In this document: one piece after another, positions 43,374 through 56,100 of the stretch
How positions within the stretch are numbered: the first letter of the stretch is position 1
How the letters are laid out: each line of letters begins with the position of its first letter
Assembly (NCBI GenBank): GCA_037951105.1
Contig: JBAMJV010000852.1
Coordinates: forward strand, 117,736-181,735
From: Echinarachnius parma
Taxonomy: Eukaryota; Echinodermata; Echinoidea; Clypeasteroida; Echinarachniidae
Length of the DNA: 64,000 bases
Reading direction: 5' to 3'
Program-made: the position numbers and the translations under genes
Notes under the pieces: model-generated
Database searches by the model: none
Told to the model about the DNA's origin: nothing
Seen by the model: the letters and a program-made list of their open reading frames with translations, nothing else

Positions 43374-44769
43374 CCGGTTTGGGTGTAGTCTAGTCTCTAG
43401 AAAGAGTCTGGGTGGGTACCTGTACAAAGGCATGCACTATATTCAGTACCCAATACAGTAACAGGTGTACAAAATACAAATTATGATTTTGCTCGGCTTG
43501 ACTAGAGGTCACAGCGTGGTCAACGAGTGTACTCTAAATTATGTTATCTAGTGTTATCTACTACACACTGTAATGATTTGCCAATTGTCAAGCTAGACGG
43601 GGGGGGGGGGGGGGGGGGGGGGGGGCGTCGGGGGAGAAATTAAGTTGAGAGGAGACTACAGCTTCAGGGATCTCGAAGTTGATAGTTGAGGGCTAATAAT
43701 GCTAATCAAGGCCTGGTATCAAAATAAATAATAACTTTTAAATAATTCCAGAAAAGACTATTCGAGTGTTAATTTATTAAAAGCTTCAAAGGCTCAATTA
43801 TGAAATATATATCAACCTTAACCGTAAAGAGGCCGGGCTATTTGAGGTCTTCCTACGCCTGGGGGAGGGGGGCCATTATGGCCCCCCTTAAGATCTCGGC
43901 CGCAGAGCGGCCGATCGCCGTGAAAATTTGCACGCATGATAAGTGACGTGTATAGAATGATAGAATACAATGGTAATTTAAATTTTTTTTTTTATTTATT
44001 AATTTGCATATTTATGGTAATTTATGCAAATATAACTAGGTCATAAAATTCATATTTTTACCCATAGCCTAAATCATATATTCTTCATAATTAAACTCTG
44101 GTTTTCACTACATATTCTTTAGAGCATTTGGAATAATAATACGACAAAAAAGTTTGGAAGAGCCAGGTTCTTCCTTATGTTTTCTATTGTTTTAATAATT
44201 TCTTATGTATTTCTTTTGTTTTTTTTACTTATGTATTTTTATTGTTTTTTTTTGTTTATTTTATTTCCAACTATAATTCAACTATTTTGAACCCCAAAAC
44301 AAACATATAAAATATGAACAAGACCAAATAACCAATGATATACCTCCTTTTACGAAATCTGATATTTCCATGTTTTGTACACAAATCACGAAATTGAGCG
44401 ATTTTCGGGCTGACATGCATAGACAAAAGGTCACGTGACTTCGTAACGGTAGGTCCGATTTTCAAAATTTTTGTTTTAAAATATGCGCAAGACCCAAAAG
44501 AAAAAAGTCACCAAGCAGCGGCGCGTCATCTTTCCGCGTTTTGGAGCAATGAAAAAATCGCGGAGGGGGGGGGGGGCCAGTATGCCCCCCCCCCCCGGCC
44601 TTTTTTTTATTGTATGGCAACCTTGAACACTTCCCAACATTATCATCACCATGCATGCATGGCTTGCCTTCACCATCGATTGACCATTACAATCAACGGG
44701 TCTAAATCATCATTGCCACTAAATTAACTACCATTACAATTATACCATTATCAGCATCATAAATAATGT

Positions 44770-45185
44770 CATATTGCATACAATCATACTAGAAACTTTT
44801 GTATGTAAAACAGATCACATCACCATCATCATCATCATCATCATCATCATTACCATAATATCAGCACATTATAGTCAACACCTAACGGCTATCATAATCA
44901 TCATCACGACAGCCATCATAATTATCAGCATCATTGTCATTACCACTCTGTTAACAAAAATTTAAATTGCATTTATAAGTGAACAATAGCCCCCAAAGAG
45001 CATCTTAAGAGCTCTTAAGGGCCAATCATCTGGTTCACAGCAGCTCAAACAAAAGAGGAGGTATTCATTATCCATTATCATCATAGCATGATCATTATGA
45101 CTACTGGACATTATCTTCATCATCATTAATCATCATCATTATCGACATCATCACCATCACATCCATCACCATCATCATCTTAACT
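44770..45185. repeat. Degenerate (ATC)n/(CAT)n microsatellite blocks
   Basis: Dense ATC repeats at 44820-44852 and diffuse CATCATTATC-type sequence to about 45180. Confidence 0.9.
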
Positions 45186-45262
45186 ACTGCCACCATCATC
45201 ATAAATTTCATATGCAACAGGTTGAAAGATTAGCCAAGTTGATGATAAACCTGAAATATGTA

Positions 45263-45449
45263 CAGTCAAACCTGTGTACAGTGACCACCTGAGGGAAACA
45301 AGAATATTGGCCACTGTAGAAAAGTGACCACTATAGACAGGTTCCTTAACATTCCTTTTCTCTGCAAGGGGATCATGTTTGGTGGCCACTATATATATAG
45401 GCAGGTTGGCTGCTATATAGACAGGTGGCCGCTATGACAGGTTTGACTG
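45263..45449. mobile_element. 187-bp MITE (CAGTCAAACCTGT ends), TA target duplication
   Basis: CAGTCAAACCTGTGTACAGT on the left, GACAGGTTTGACTG on the right, TA at 45261-45262 and 45450-45451. GTGACCAC(C/T)ATAGACAGG units inside. Confidence 0.85.
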
Positions 45450-45493
45450 TATGATCGAGTACAAGGGAGGGGGCTGGTGGGGCTACAGCCCTG

Positions 45494-46245
45494 GGGGGTG
45501 TTTCACAAAGATCCTAAGTTGAATTTAACTCTGTTGGACTTAAAAAGTATGGAAAGCCATTTGTAGCCTTGGAATAGAATATGTAACCCTAACTCTAACA
45601 TGAAATACCCTTGATAATAGGAAGGATCAATGATTTGAATCAACATTTTAAAGGTAAAGGCCAGTTTTGGAAACGCCCCCCTCTCCAAAAAATGAAATGG
45701 AAGCTCTTATTACCAATAATGTGAAAGAATATAATTGTACTAATATAGGATTATCCAAATTTGGCCAAGAAACCGCCTACTAATTGATATATTTGCAAAA
45801 TTATAACTTGATCTGCTGCAGATAGAGATCGCCAACTCCGGAATCGCCCATACGCTACGTACAATGACCACGTGCGAGTACACGAGGTGTTCGTTTTTAC
45901 GGGCTTGTCCCCAGCTTGTCGATATCTCCCCCAGCGCTAGCGGCGTGGACAGGTCCGAACTGGCGGTGGATTTATAAATTTCACAGGCGGATATTGGATT
46001 TCTTCCGATATTTCTGTATTTAACAATGCTTAGGTTCCGATTTTAACACACAAGCCCTATTTCAATACTTATTCAACAATGATCAATATAGATGTATTCG
46101 GCTTCTTTCCCAAAACCGGAATTCATCTTTAAGCCTTTTAAAATAAATTTTACAAAACTGTTTCAAAGAAACTAATGGCCTTCCATAATTTCTAAGTCCA
46201 ACTTAGAGTTAAGTTCAACTTAGGATCTTTATGAAACACCCCCCT
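45494..46245. mobile_element. TIR element (GGGGGTGTTTCACAAAGATC ends)
   Basis: GGGGTGTTTCACAAAGATCC and CTAAGTTGAATTTAACTCT are matched by the inverted right end. CTG flanks both sides. About 750 bp. Confidence 0.75.
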
Positions 46246-46249
46246 GACC

Positions 46250-47530
46250 CCTTCCCCCTCACCCCTTTTCTAGCCATGGAATATGATGGAGGGAAACCAA
46301 CAAAATGAGTAATGAAGCATTCAAAGATAATATGGTTACATTAGTATAAATTATTTGTTATTCAAATATTAAAGAAGACTTTTACATCACAGGTTATTCC
46401 AATTATTGACTGATATAGCAGTATACAAGACATTATCGCTCAAAGAAATATAAATGTACATCACTTCAGAAAAGCACAATAGAAACAGCAAAAACAAAAT
46501 TTAACATACTATATACAAGTCCATATTTATAATACAGTTCGTTTTGAAGAAAAAAAAGTACAGAAAAATTAGGAATGTTGCATTACAACTCACTTTTTTC
46601 AACTACCCCTTTCCTTCCAAGTTTGCAACCACCCCCCCCCCCCCCCCTCTCTCTCTCTCTCTCTCTATTTGTTATCACAAAGTTTATCAACACTTATAGC
46701 TGAATAGCAGCATTGGGAACGTTTCAGTAAACATGTATTTTTTATGTCTAAATAGTATACAAAATGGTTAAGATCTTAATTATCTGAACCTTTTGTTAAA
46801 TGCAGAAATATATATTTTGAAAGTTCCATGCACGCCATGGAACAGTCAGCATTTCTCAGCCTCATACGACTCTGCTCAGCCTGTACTCCTGCCTCTGCCC
46901 AGAAAATAACTGTGGCTACACGCTTGATCATGCCTTGGGCAGCTGCTTTTCATGCCATATCCATTTGCGCATGAAATTGTATCGTTAGTTTTGAAAATTT
47001 GATTGCTAAAATAGTCACTTTCAAGGTAGTTTGGGTCATCTTTTTACATGAACAGATAAGATATGATATATTATTTCACTTATGTTGAGAATAAAGGCAT
47101 TTATTTGACATTGTTTATGTGGGGCATTTCCCAATACTGCTAGTTAGCTTTAAATCAGTATTATATGACTTTTAATTCTATTACACTATAGTAAATGATA
47201 TATGGTGCATATTGCACAGACACTACATCTACCAAGAAATTAGATAAATTGGTTATAATAACAATAGTGTATACTCTAAAAATACTTGACTCAATTTAAA
47301 GCTATTTCCACAATACTATGTGTAGTCACGGTAAATCTTATTGGACTTGAAGTTTTATTTTACCTCCTCTGAAAATAAAAGGTGACCAACATGATTTTAG
47401 AAGAGTACTGTATTGAATCATTATGAATACTTTGATGTTTATCCTCATTCATACAGTAACAGAGATCGATACAGTTATCAATCAGCGAAATGTCACACTT
47501 AAACATATCAGTTTTCCATCTTCTTGATTT
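46250..47530. other. No gene seen; C run and (CT)n at 46629-46668
   Basis: AT-rich DNA between the two genes, with a C run followed by about ten CT units. No exon-like segment noticed. Confidence 0.5.
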
Positions 47531-47536
47531 ACAAAC

Positions 47537-48064
47537 TTTAAAGGGATAGTTGAGTATTGGTCAAACTTAACTTTAGTAACACGGTACAAAGTAATAGTTA
47601 TAATTTCACCATGCTCGAAAAGTATACACAATTACAAACGACTAAGTAAAACCCCTGTTATCATTCAAAAAGAGCCGTTACAACTCAAGAGGGCGCTATT
47701 TAAAAAAATCACTGGTTTTAGCCATTTTTCATACAAAATTGTGCATTTCATGTTTTGTTAAAATAATGATTCAATAGAGATATCATCAACGACTTTTTAA
47801 AAACCTATACAGATTTTTTTCCAAGTAGTTTCCATTTTTTTTTTTTTTTCTAAAAAGTCTAAATATCCCCCGGTGATCACCGGTGAAGAACCTTTTGAAT
47901 AAAATATACTTATGGATATTTCAGCCATTTCTGAACCGATTTTGAGTTTATTCTGTCATTAAAATTGTATGTTATTTCGAATTTGACTGTCAGTTTTTCA
48001 TTATCTCACAAAAAAATATCGGGGGGCACTTCGGGAAATACCAATACTCAAGACTACCTTTAAA
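47537..48064. mobile_element. TTAAAGGGATAGTTGAGT-family copy
   Basis: Landmarks as at 16250; single CCCCCGGTGATCACCGGTG site where 21230-22127 carries an insert. Directly joined to the family at 48060. Confidence 0.8.
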
Positions 48065-48398
48065 GTGATCTAGTAACTTGGTTGACATGTGCAAAAACTG
48101 ACAAAGAGTCAGTGTGAAAATTCCATGGTAAATGCATGTCATTTGACTGAGTAATGAAAAAAACATATCACTAACTCGATCATTGCACTGACTTTGTACA
48201 CAGTTGAAAGTCTCCACTAGAGACTTTCAAATCCAAACACTTCAATCATACATATCTTTATAATGAAAGAGAAGTTTGGTTAAACCCAAACCTGATCCAT
48301 GCTTCTATTGGTAATACGAATGCGACGAGGGCTGTGAGAACTGCTAGAGTTCTAAAGTAAATCTTGTGGATTTTGACAATATTACTAGATCCCTATTA
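48060..48398. mobile_element. GGATCTAGTAACTTTGTTG-family copy
   Basis: TTTAAAGTGATCTAGTAACT start and ATTACTAGATCCCTATTAA end. CATTGCACTGACTTTGTACA inside. It shares TTTAAAG with the end of the preceding element. Confidence 0.7.
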
Positions 48399-49667
48399 AT
48401 TGTAAAGTATATAATACACAAAACATGTACATTGATCATGTACCATTATTGAATATTGTTCAAAAACATAGAAAGTAGTGAGTGGGTCCTTTCCAGGAAC
48501 ACCACTCATCCAATATTTGATGTGGTCTATTTAAAGATTGAGGGTAAAATTGCTTCTCCAAGTTATATATATTACCATGTGGAAACCTACAAGGTAAACT
48601 TAATGACCAGTTTTACAAGCAATAAATATGACCAATTGGTTTTTAAATTTTAGTCACAAATTGCACTTTGCAAAGTGATATTATAAGCCTAGATCTAGAA
48701 TATACAGTAAACTTGCTTCTTTAAGTTATATATTACCATGAAAAATTTCAAGAAAACCTCATGACAACAGTTTTACAAGCAATAAATATGAAAAATGTTT
48801 TACTCACAAATGGCACTTCGTAATGAGAGATTTATAAGCCTCACAAAAGCAAAGGGAGACGAATGCTCACTAAATGACTGAATATGATAAGTCAAGATGT
48901 ATTCCAGTTGCCATTTAAGACAAAATCAACTAAAATTTTGAAGAAAAAAACACCCTGAAAAATTTGTGGAAATGATTTCCTACATAACCATAACATCAAA
49001 ATATATCTTAATTGTTTCTAATCATAAAAATAATGACAATTTCCTCGAACTTATCACACTTTGACATCATGATATTAAAAGTACATATACACAAACATAA
49101 ATCATCTAGCTAAAAGGATAAAGACACAATGATAAACTTTTCATAAGGGTTCACCCTTGAAAAGGTTTGTTTTTAACAGATGGTGGGTATAAAAGAGGAA
49201 TTTTCAGTGAAAACATTATTCATGAGCAAGCTTTCACTGGCTTGTACACGCTTATTCACTTATTTACCATTTTTGTATAATAATAATACTAATGAGCAAC
49301 TTTGATATAGCACATAACACAAACTGATAAAACATGTCCCTATAGATGCGCTATAGAATAAAAGAGTGGTAAAATCACTTCTTTCATTTGATTTCACAGA
49401 GTATGCTGAAAACGATTGCTTACATGTTTAGCTGTGTTTTAGCTAGTTTTAAAGCTAAATAGCACCTTTGGAAAGTTATGGGAAATGTCATTATTAAAAA
49501 TTGTTTTTAAAAAGTAATAAAAAAAAAAAAAAGGATTTGGATGGCAAAATCTGAACCTTTGCTAAATGCAAAAATAAATACAAAATCTGCAGGCAACTAA
49601 AATTGCATTAGTCCTGAAATAGTAAATTTGAAGGCAAACATGTGTTTGACAGGCTGTTAATGATATA

Positions 49668-49925
49668 TGTGACCGGCTATAGCAAAACCCTGCCCTTGTC
49701 GGTAATTCACGTTTTGAAGAAATAGGCATTTTAAGTTCACATAATGCCGTGTGTAAAAGACTTATGATTGTAAAATTGAAACAATCATATCTTCGCCAAT
49801 AATTGATCAATTTGTTAGAACAAAGCATCAAATTAAAGCTTGTGATAAAGCATTTCTAATGGTAAGAAAATCTACATTTTGATTTTTACAGACAAGTGCA
49901 GGGTTTTGCTATATAGCCGGTCACA
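49668..49925. mobile_element. 258-bp MITE (TGTGACCGGCTATAGCAAAA ends), TA target duplication
   Basis: The TIRs TGTGACCGGCTATAGCAAAA and CCCTGCCCTTGTC match the inverted right end. TA at 49666-49667 and 49926-49927. Confidence 0.88.
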
Positions 49926-50828
49926 TATATCAAAGTCAGTACTAATTCAAGAGAAATTTCTGTTTCTCAGTGAAGTTTCAAACCGTTATAAAGATGCTGT
50001 TTGTTTTCGATGCTCTCTTTTAGTTCTTTTTACTAACCATCATTTCACCAGGGTGAACATCAAATGTGGAATGCAGAAAATACACAACACAAATCATCAG
50101 CATCTTATACATGAAAGAATAACAGAATATTGGATCATTTGAATTATGTTACTGTTTAGTTATATTGTTATCCTTGATATGAAGTATGTTTTATATAATT
50201 TAATGATTTTTAAAAAGGGAGAGTTAGCCCTATTGTAGGCTTCACTAATAGATTAAAATAAATCATTTACGTAAACAAACATTCATACACATTTATATGT
50301 GCCATTACCATCCAAAAATATACATCCATGTCATAAGCACAGTGTGCTATGTGGCATATACTTAAATGCTAATACTACATTTTATATGAATATTAATGAA
50401 TACTACCAACTGTCTTATAAAAAGATTTGAACCCTTTCCTGATGTTGCATTTCCCATAGAGGTCATACATATGGTGCACCACGTTCCCATAGCATAGTGA
50501 ATTACTGAATGGGTTAAAAACTTTCAAATATCACATGATGATCAACTTGAAATAACAAGTATCATTTTATTGCTAAAAATCTGACAGGTTTTTAATAAAT
50601 GATGCTGTATTTGATCATCAATTCAGCCTAAATAAACATATATATATATATACAACCAAGCAACTCTGACGCATTTGATTTCTACTTTATATATTTAGCC
50701 AAAAAATTGAATCACAAGAGACCAAACAACTAAATCATTGAATTAAGATAAAAACACACATTTCAGATAAGAAAGGAAGACTAACCTATAGTTATTAAAG
50801 CAGAGCTCAATGTTTACTCAGGGCTCCC

Positions 50829-51178
50829 AGGGCTCGACACTCGCACTGGCCCGCTGGCCCGGGGCCAGTGAAATTGCACCTTGGGCCAGCACAAATTTAT
50901 AAAAGACGTATTTTGGTAGCCCGATCGGGCAAGCAGATTTTCAACCTGACATGGACAAAATTAGACAATTTTTTTTCTTTCTTCCATTTCATGTTTCAAT
51001 TTCAATCACAGGCTTGATCAGGAAGAGTGATATTTTGAATAGTAAAAAGTTTACATATGAAATATAATTTTTGGGCCAGTGAATATCTCATTCGGGCCAC
51101 CAGAAATAGGGAAGAAATCATTTCACTGGCCAGACAGGGCCACTGGCAAAAAAGGTGAGTGTGGACTGTGGAGCCCTG
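50829..51178. repeat. Dispersed GGGCTCGACACTCGCACTGG repeat
   Basis: GGGCTCGACACTCGC to GAGTGTGGACTGTGGAGCCC, inverted ends; GGCCCGCTGGCCCGGGGCCA and TTCAACCTGACATGGACA match (inverted) the copy at 38965-39715, without its nested insert. Confidence 0.75.
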
Positions 51179-52582
51179 GTTTACTTATTCGTACTGGCCC
51201 GGTTGAGGAAAAAATAATCATTATTCAATGCTAGAAAATTTAATCCTTTATTCGTGTTGCCCAGTCAGGCAAGAAAAATCACGACGTCAAATTTTAGTGG
51301 CCCGAGACCTGAATCTGGTAGCCCCTAAACAAAGAAAACATTACATTTCGTTACTGGTTGATTTTATACACACACCCTCAATGTCTACAATAGACCAATA
51401 TACCACAATACTTCAATGATATCATTCATGGAAACAAAAAAACATAGCAAAAAGAACATGACAGAATATCTACATTAAAAGCTTTCAACAATTTCCAACT
51501 AAACCCCAATTCTTTTTTTGCTTTTTTTTTGTATCCAAGTTCATATAGTTAATCTCTTTAAAGAAAATAATGTGACATAATCTATAATAGATGTATAATC
51601 TCTTTATTTTTTGGTTTTCAGAATAGAACTTCAAAATTGTTGGCCTAGCCATATATGATTGATGCTGATTATTACAAAGCACTATTGCACAATAATTTCA
51701 ACACTCTTTATCAATCAATAAGCCAATTATCAGGTAGAAGCAAATATTTTCATAAAAATGGCTACAATTATGTTGTCTTTGTTTATTGAAAACAAAAAAT
51801 TTAAATCAATCATAAAATATTTTTTACTAAGGACTTCTATCAGCTTGTCTCATTTACTATCTACCGGGTAAATTTCTTGGAAAAAGGTAATGATGAAGGT
51901 AATGATATCCATATTCATATGGAGGATAAATGATAAAAAGGAAACCTAAACTATGAAATGAAAAGTATGAAAGCATATTTACACATCCCGCCCAAGTATT
52001 TTAATGACTTGTCCTGGGAGTGTTACATGAAGAGTCGCAATTCAATGCAGGTCAGTTATGTGCCAAAATCTGCAAATATGACTGGCTCAAATGCTTGTAT
52101 TTTCTGACTTTTTAATCGCAACTTTGCGATTAATCACAACTCTTGATGCAACACCCTCATGTCATGGTAAAATCTTAACCCAATGCTCCAGGCATGTGTC
52201 TATCTATCTTATAAAGGGCTCAGGTGTATGTAAGATAAGTGTTGAAAATATTCAGGACAGGTCTAAAAACTACTCAGGCTTCAGTCAATATAGAACACAT
52301 GTTGCAGCAAAATCAACTAGTCTTCAGTGGGATAATGTTATAAATACTGAAATCTAATAATCTCCAAAGGGTTAACTTTGAGTATCAAACTTATAAAATC
52401 AATCTGAAATCTAAATGTATTACCATGCAACAGCAAAGACCAAAGTCATTGCCATGCTATGAGACAGCTATGTAATGAATAGCCTCTAAGACTCGGGGTT
52501 GCGATTTGTCCTGGCTAATTCAATTTAACTTTGGAGGCCCCAGGTGTAAAGATTATCAAAGAGCATAATTGCGATGCGATGA

Positions 52583-53118
52583 CTACGACATTAGCGGCTT
52601 CTGCGATTCAGGGTCGGTGCTCTTGCTGCGCTGAGCCTCCGCAGCAGCAGCCCGGTCCATGTCCTTCTTCCTCACATAGGTGTACAAGCCAGAGCCACCC
52701 ATAACCATGGCGGCGCTACTCCACCACAGCGCCGTCTTGACCTGGTGGAAGTACGCAATCGCAAGCATGGTCTGCGCGCCCGCCTTGGCCGTGCCGCTGA
52801 TGTTGTGCGTCAGCGGACTGGTCACCTTGATCTGCAGCCCGGTCACGAAGCCGATGGCGAACCCGAACAGGCCGCTAGTCGTCATCATGGACCAGAAGGA
52901 GGCGCTGCCGAGATGCTCGAAGCCGGTGATGACCGAGAACTCGCCGGACACCAGCATGAGAGGCAGGAAGAGGACGATGGCGTTGAGGTTGTTGTAGAAC
53001 ATGAGGAGGGTGATGTTGTTGTCTACCGCTGGGAGGATCTTCTTGGTAAAGATGGCATTGAGGGACACGCACAAGCTGGCTAGCACACCATAGACGACAC
53101 CCATGTATGACAGGGTAC
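52583..53118 (-). CDS. SLC35C1: SLC35C1 coding exon 6 (stop codon)
   Basis: 177 codons plus stop, starting [20 protein letters not shown] and ending QKPLMS. Acceptor ATACAG. Notably GC-rich compared with the surroundings, as expected of coding sequence; antisense frames on the plus strand are shadows. Confidence 0.97.
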
Positions 53119-56100
53119 CTGTATGGAACAAATGAAGAATGGAAAAGAAATGAGAAAAGGCTATCAAAAATATGTTAAGGAAACAGATGCTGTATGCATT
53201 TTCTTTGTAATGATAGCATTGAGGGAGACGCACAGGATGCAGATGATGTATGACATGGTACCACTACTAACAAATGAAGAAATAGAATGGTGATAATGAA
53301 ATTCATGAGAAAAAGATATTTAAGAGAGAATGTACAGGTGGTTTTTAACTTCTAATACAACTACTAAAGAAAGGGAGGGTACCCGTACAAACAAGTAGGA
53401 TGTATGACTGTTCAATAGAATACAAAATAGGGTCCTTCATCTTAGTAAATGAACATAAACTAACAAGAGAGAAAAAACAAACCATCACAAAGAAATTACT
53501 GAATTCTTGTATATTTTATGCAATTCAGGCATTGCACCATGTTTGGTCTAATATGAAAATTGGAATCCACTGTAGTATGATTAAAGGAATAATTCCAGAT
53601 GTATAGTTTACATCAACCTGTACAGGACTGTTGTGATTTTCAGATCTGCTACTGTATAAGCCAATATTTTTGCGTACAGATATTTTCGCGAATGAGAGGG
53701 TAACAGACATTTTCGCGAGTTGTTGATTTCACGTTCGGCATTATGTGGGTTTGCCACGGGACTGAAAATCAGTACAATCATGTCAAAAATGCAGCGCCTT
53801 TATGCTAATAAAACTGCTCATAAAATACAGAAAACTTGTAAATCAATATTAGTACCAGTATTTCTAATATCACGGAAATATGACTATGCACTGTTGAGAT
53901 TTACCTCGGTTATGGAATTTCTGACAAAAATAAGACTTAGAAGACCTCGGTAGCCGATCGTTTCTTCTGCATACTTCGGCGAATCTAGCAGCTATAGCGC
54001 CGCTATTTTTGGCTATTTCTTGCCAGCTAGCGTCATACGTTTACGTCTTAGCGATTATCATTGTGTTCGTGCAACAAACCGATGACTCCGATACAGATTC
54101 ATTTTCTAATAGGATATACATAGTTCAACTTCACATGCAAGCGAAGCAGCGAACATATGTGTACAATACATGCAAGAAATGCACTGGTACCTACGCAATC
54201 AATACGACTCGTATGACAGCCCTGGCGCATGTTTTTTCCTTGTTTTTGCGCGCATTTTTTCTTGTTTATTGATTCTAAATTCCATGCAATCACGTAAGTA
54301 GACAAATTATTAGACCTGTGTAGATCTAGTTCAGGTTATATATCTAGATAAAATGAGCTTCAGTATGCTTGTGTCCTTGCGTTAGCTACCATACCACTAG
54401 CACTACTCGATGTCTACCGGGGGCCTGGCCGCCCAATTGGCCAAGTGCATGTGAATGCCTGCTGACAAGATGTATGAATGACTGACAATATTTTCGCGCG
54501 TTGTTAATTTCGCGAATGTATATCGATACGCGAAAATAAAACCCTCGCGAAATTAACAGCTTATACAGTATCAGAATGTATCGCAAACTTTAGTTTAAAA
54601 ACATGAGTCCCCAAAACATTATCTGAAATTTGAAACTATCCATTCAATATGCTGTCAATTTGTCAATGTATTTTATCTGCAATTGAGGTGGTGGCCCAAT
54701 GTGAATATCAAGTTCACATTTGGCCTAACATGCAGGCAGCCTGGTTAGTTTCATAACAAGTCTTGAAAAGGTCAAACAATAAGTATAAACCATGCACAAA
54801 GAACATGGAATGGGTTCCAATCAACCAAAAAAATACACGGGGGCAAAGGGCGATTCGCCCCGATACCTTTAAAATCGCCCCCGTGAGCCACGGAAAGCGC
54901 CAGAAACGTACCAAACATGGCATAATCAGATCGATCAAATCATGATAATCATTTATTAGACCCTTGAGCAGTGAAAACGATGTTAAAAAAAAAGAGCCCC
55001 CGTGAGCCCCAAAATAGCCCTCGTGAATAATTTCACGAGGGCGTTTTTTTCCCTCAAAATTTTCAAAATCGCCCTCGTGAAAAAAAATTTTTTTTTTTGG
55101 TTGGTTCCTATGTTATCAAAAACCTGCACAGAAAGAACTAAACTGAGAACAAACATCTTACTTCATATGTGTATAAGCAAAAGCAAAGAAAACCTACTGC
55201 CTTTGTAAAAATTAAAAGACGTGCAAACTTGAGGGGTGATAGCCATAATTTTGAATACATTCAAACCTGTTTTAGGGACCACTTGTCTATACAGGGTGGC
55301 CCAGAAATAACGGAACGGGGCACTTCCCAAAATAAAGCAACGAAATGACTGGGTCCATCGGATAGTGTGTCTTTTCAAATGAAAATTGATACCAAGAACA
55401 TTAATTTTGGTCGTGTAGTTTTTGTTTGAGAGCGCTGTGAGTGACACTATGTCAGGGTTCATTTTTCTTCAATTTTGACTGACCTATTGGCTAAAGAATG
55501 ACACGAACGGCTCGGCATAGAATTACGGTGCTGTGGCTATTCAGTCGAATGCACACTAACAAAGGTGTCCGCATCATTGTGCATCGTAATTCTATAACGA
55601 GCCGTTCGGGTCATTCTTTAGCCAATAGGTCAGTCAAAATTGAAGAAAAATGAACCCTGACATGGTGTCACTCACAGCGCTCTAAAACAAAAACTACACG
55701 ACCAAAATTAATGTTCTTGGTATCAATTTTCATTTGAAAAGACACATTATCCAATGGACCCAGTCATTTCGTTACTTTATTTTTGGAAGTGCCCCGTTCC
55801 GTTATTTCTGGGCCACCCTGTATAGCAGCCAAACAGCCGATTATAGTGACAAAACTAAAAGTGACGCCCTGCACAGAAAAAATGTCATCGCAACAGTCAA
55901 TAGAGGCAACATGTATACAGTGGCCATTTTTCTTGTTTCCCTTTGGTGGTCACTGTATTTTTAAAGGGATAGTTGAGTTTTGGTAGAGAGGGCGCTACAC
56001 AAAATAACTTTTTTGTGAGATAATGAAAAACTAAGTGTCAAATTTGAAAGAGTACTATACAATTTTAATGGCAGAATAAACTTTATTTGATCAAAATCGG

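Larger units (their letters stand above)
48400..52580. other. Region downstream of the SLC35C1 stop codon, two repeats only
   Basis: Apart from the MITE at 49668-49925 and the repeat at 50829-51178, I see AT-rich DNA without exons. It may hold the SLC35C1 3' untranslated region; no poly(A) signal could be chosen over others. Confidence 0.4.

Noticed and set aside
52680-53083. Two plus-strand frames opposite the SLC35C1 last exon
   Set aside because: Shadows of a GC-rich coding exon on the other strand; the minus-strand protein has clear homology.
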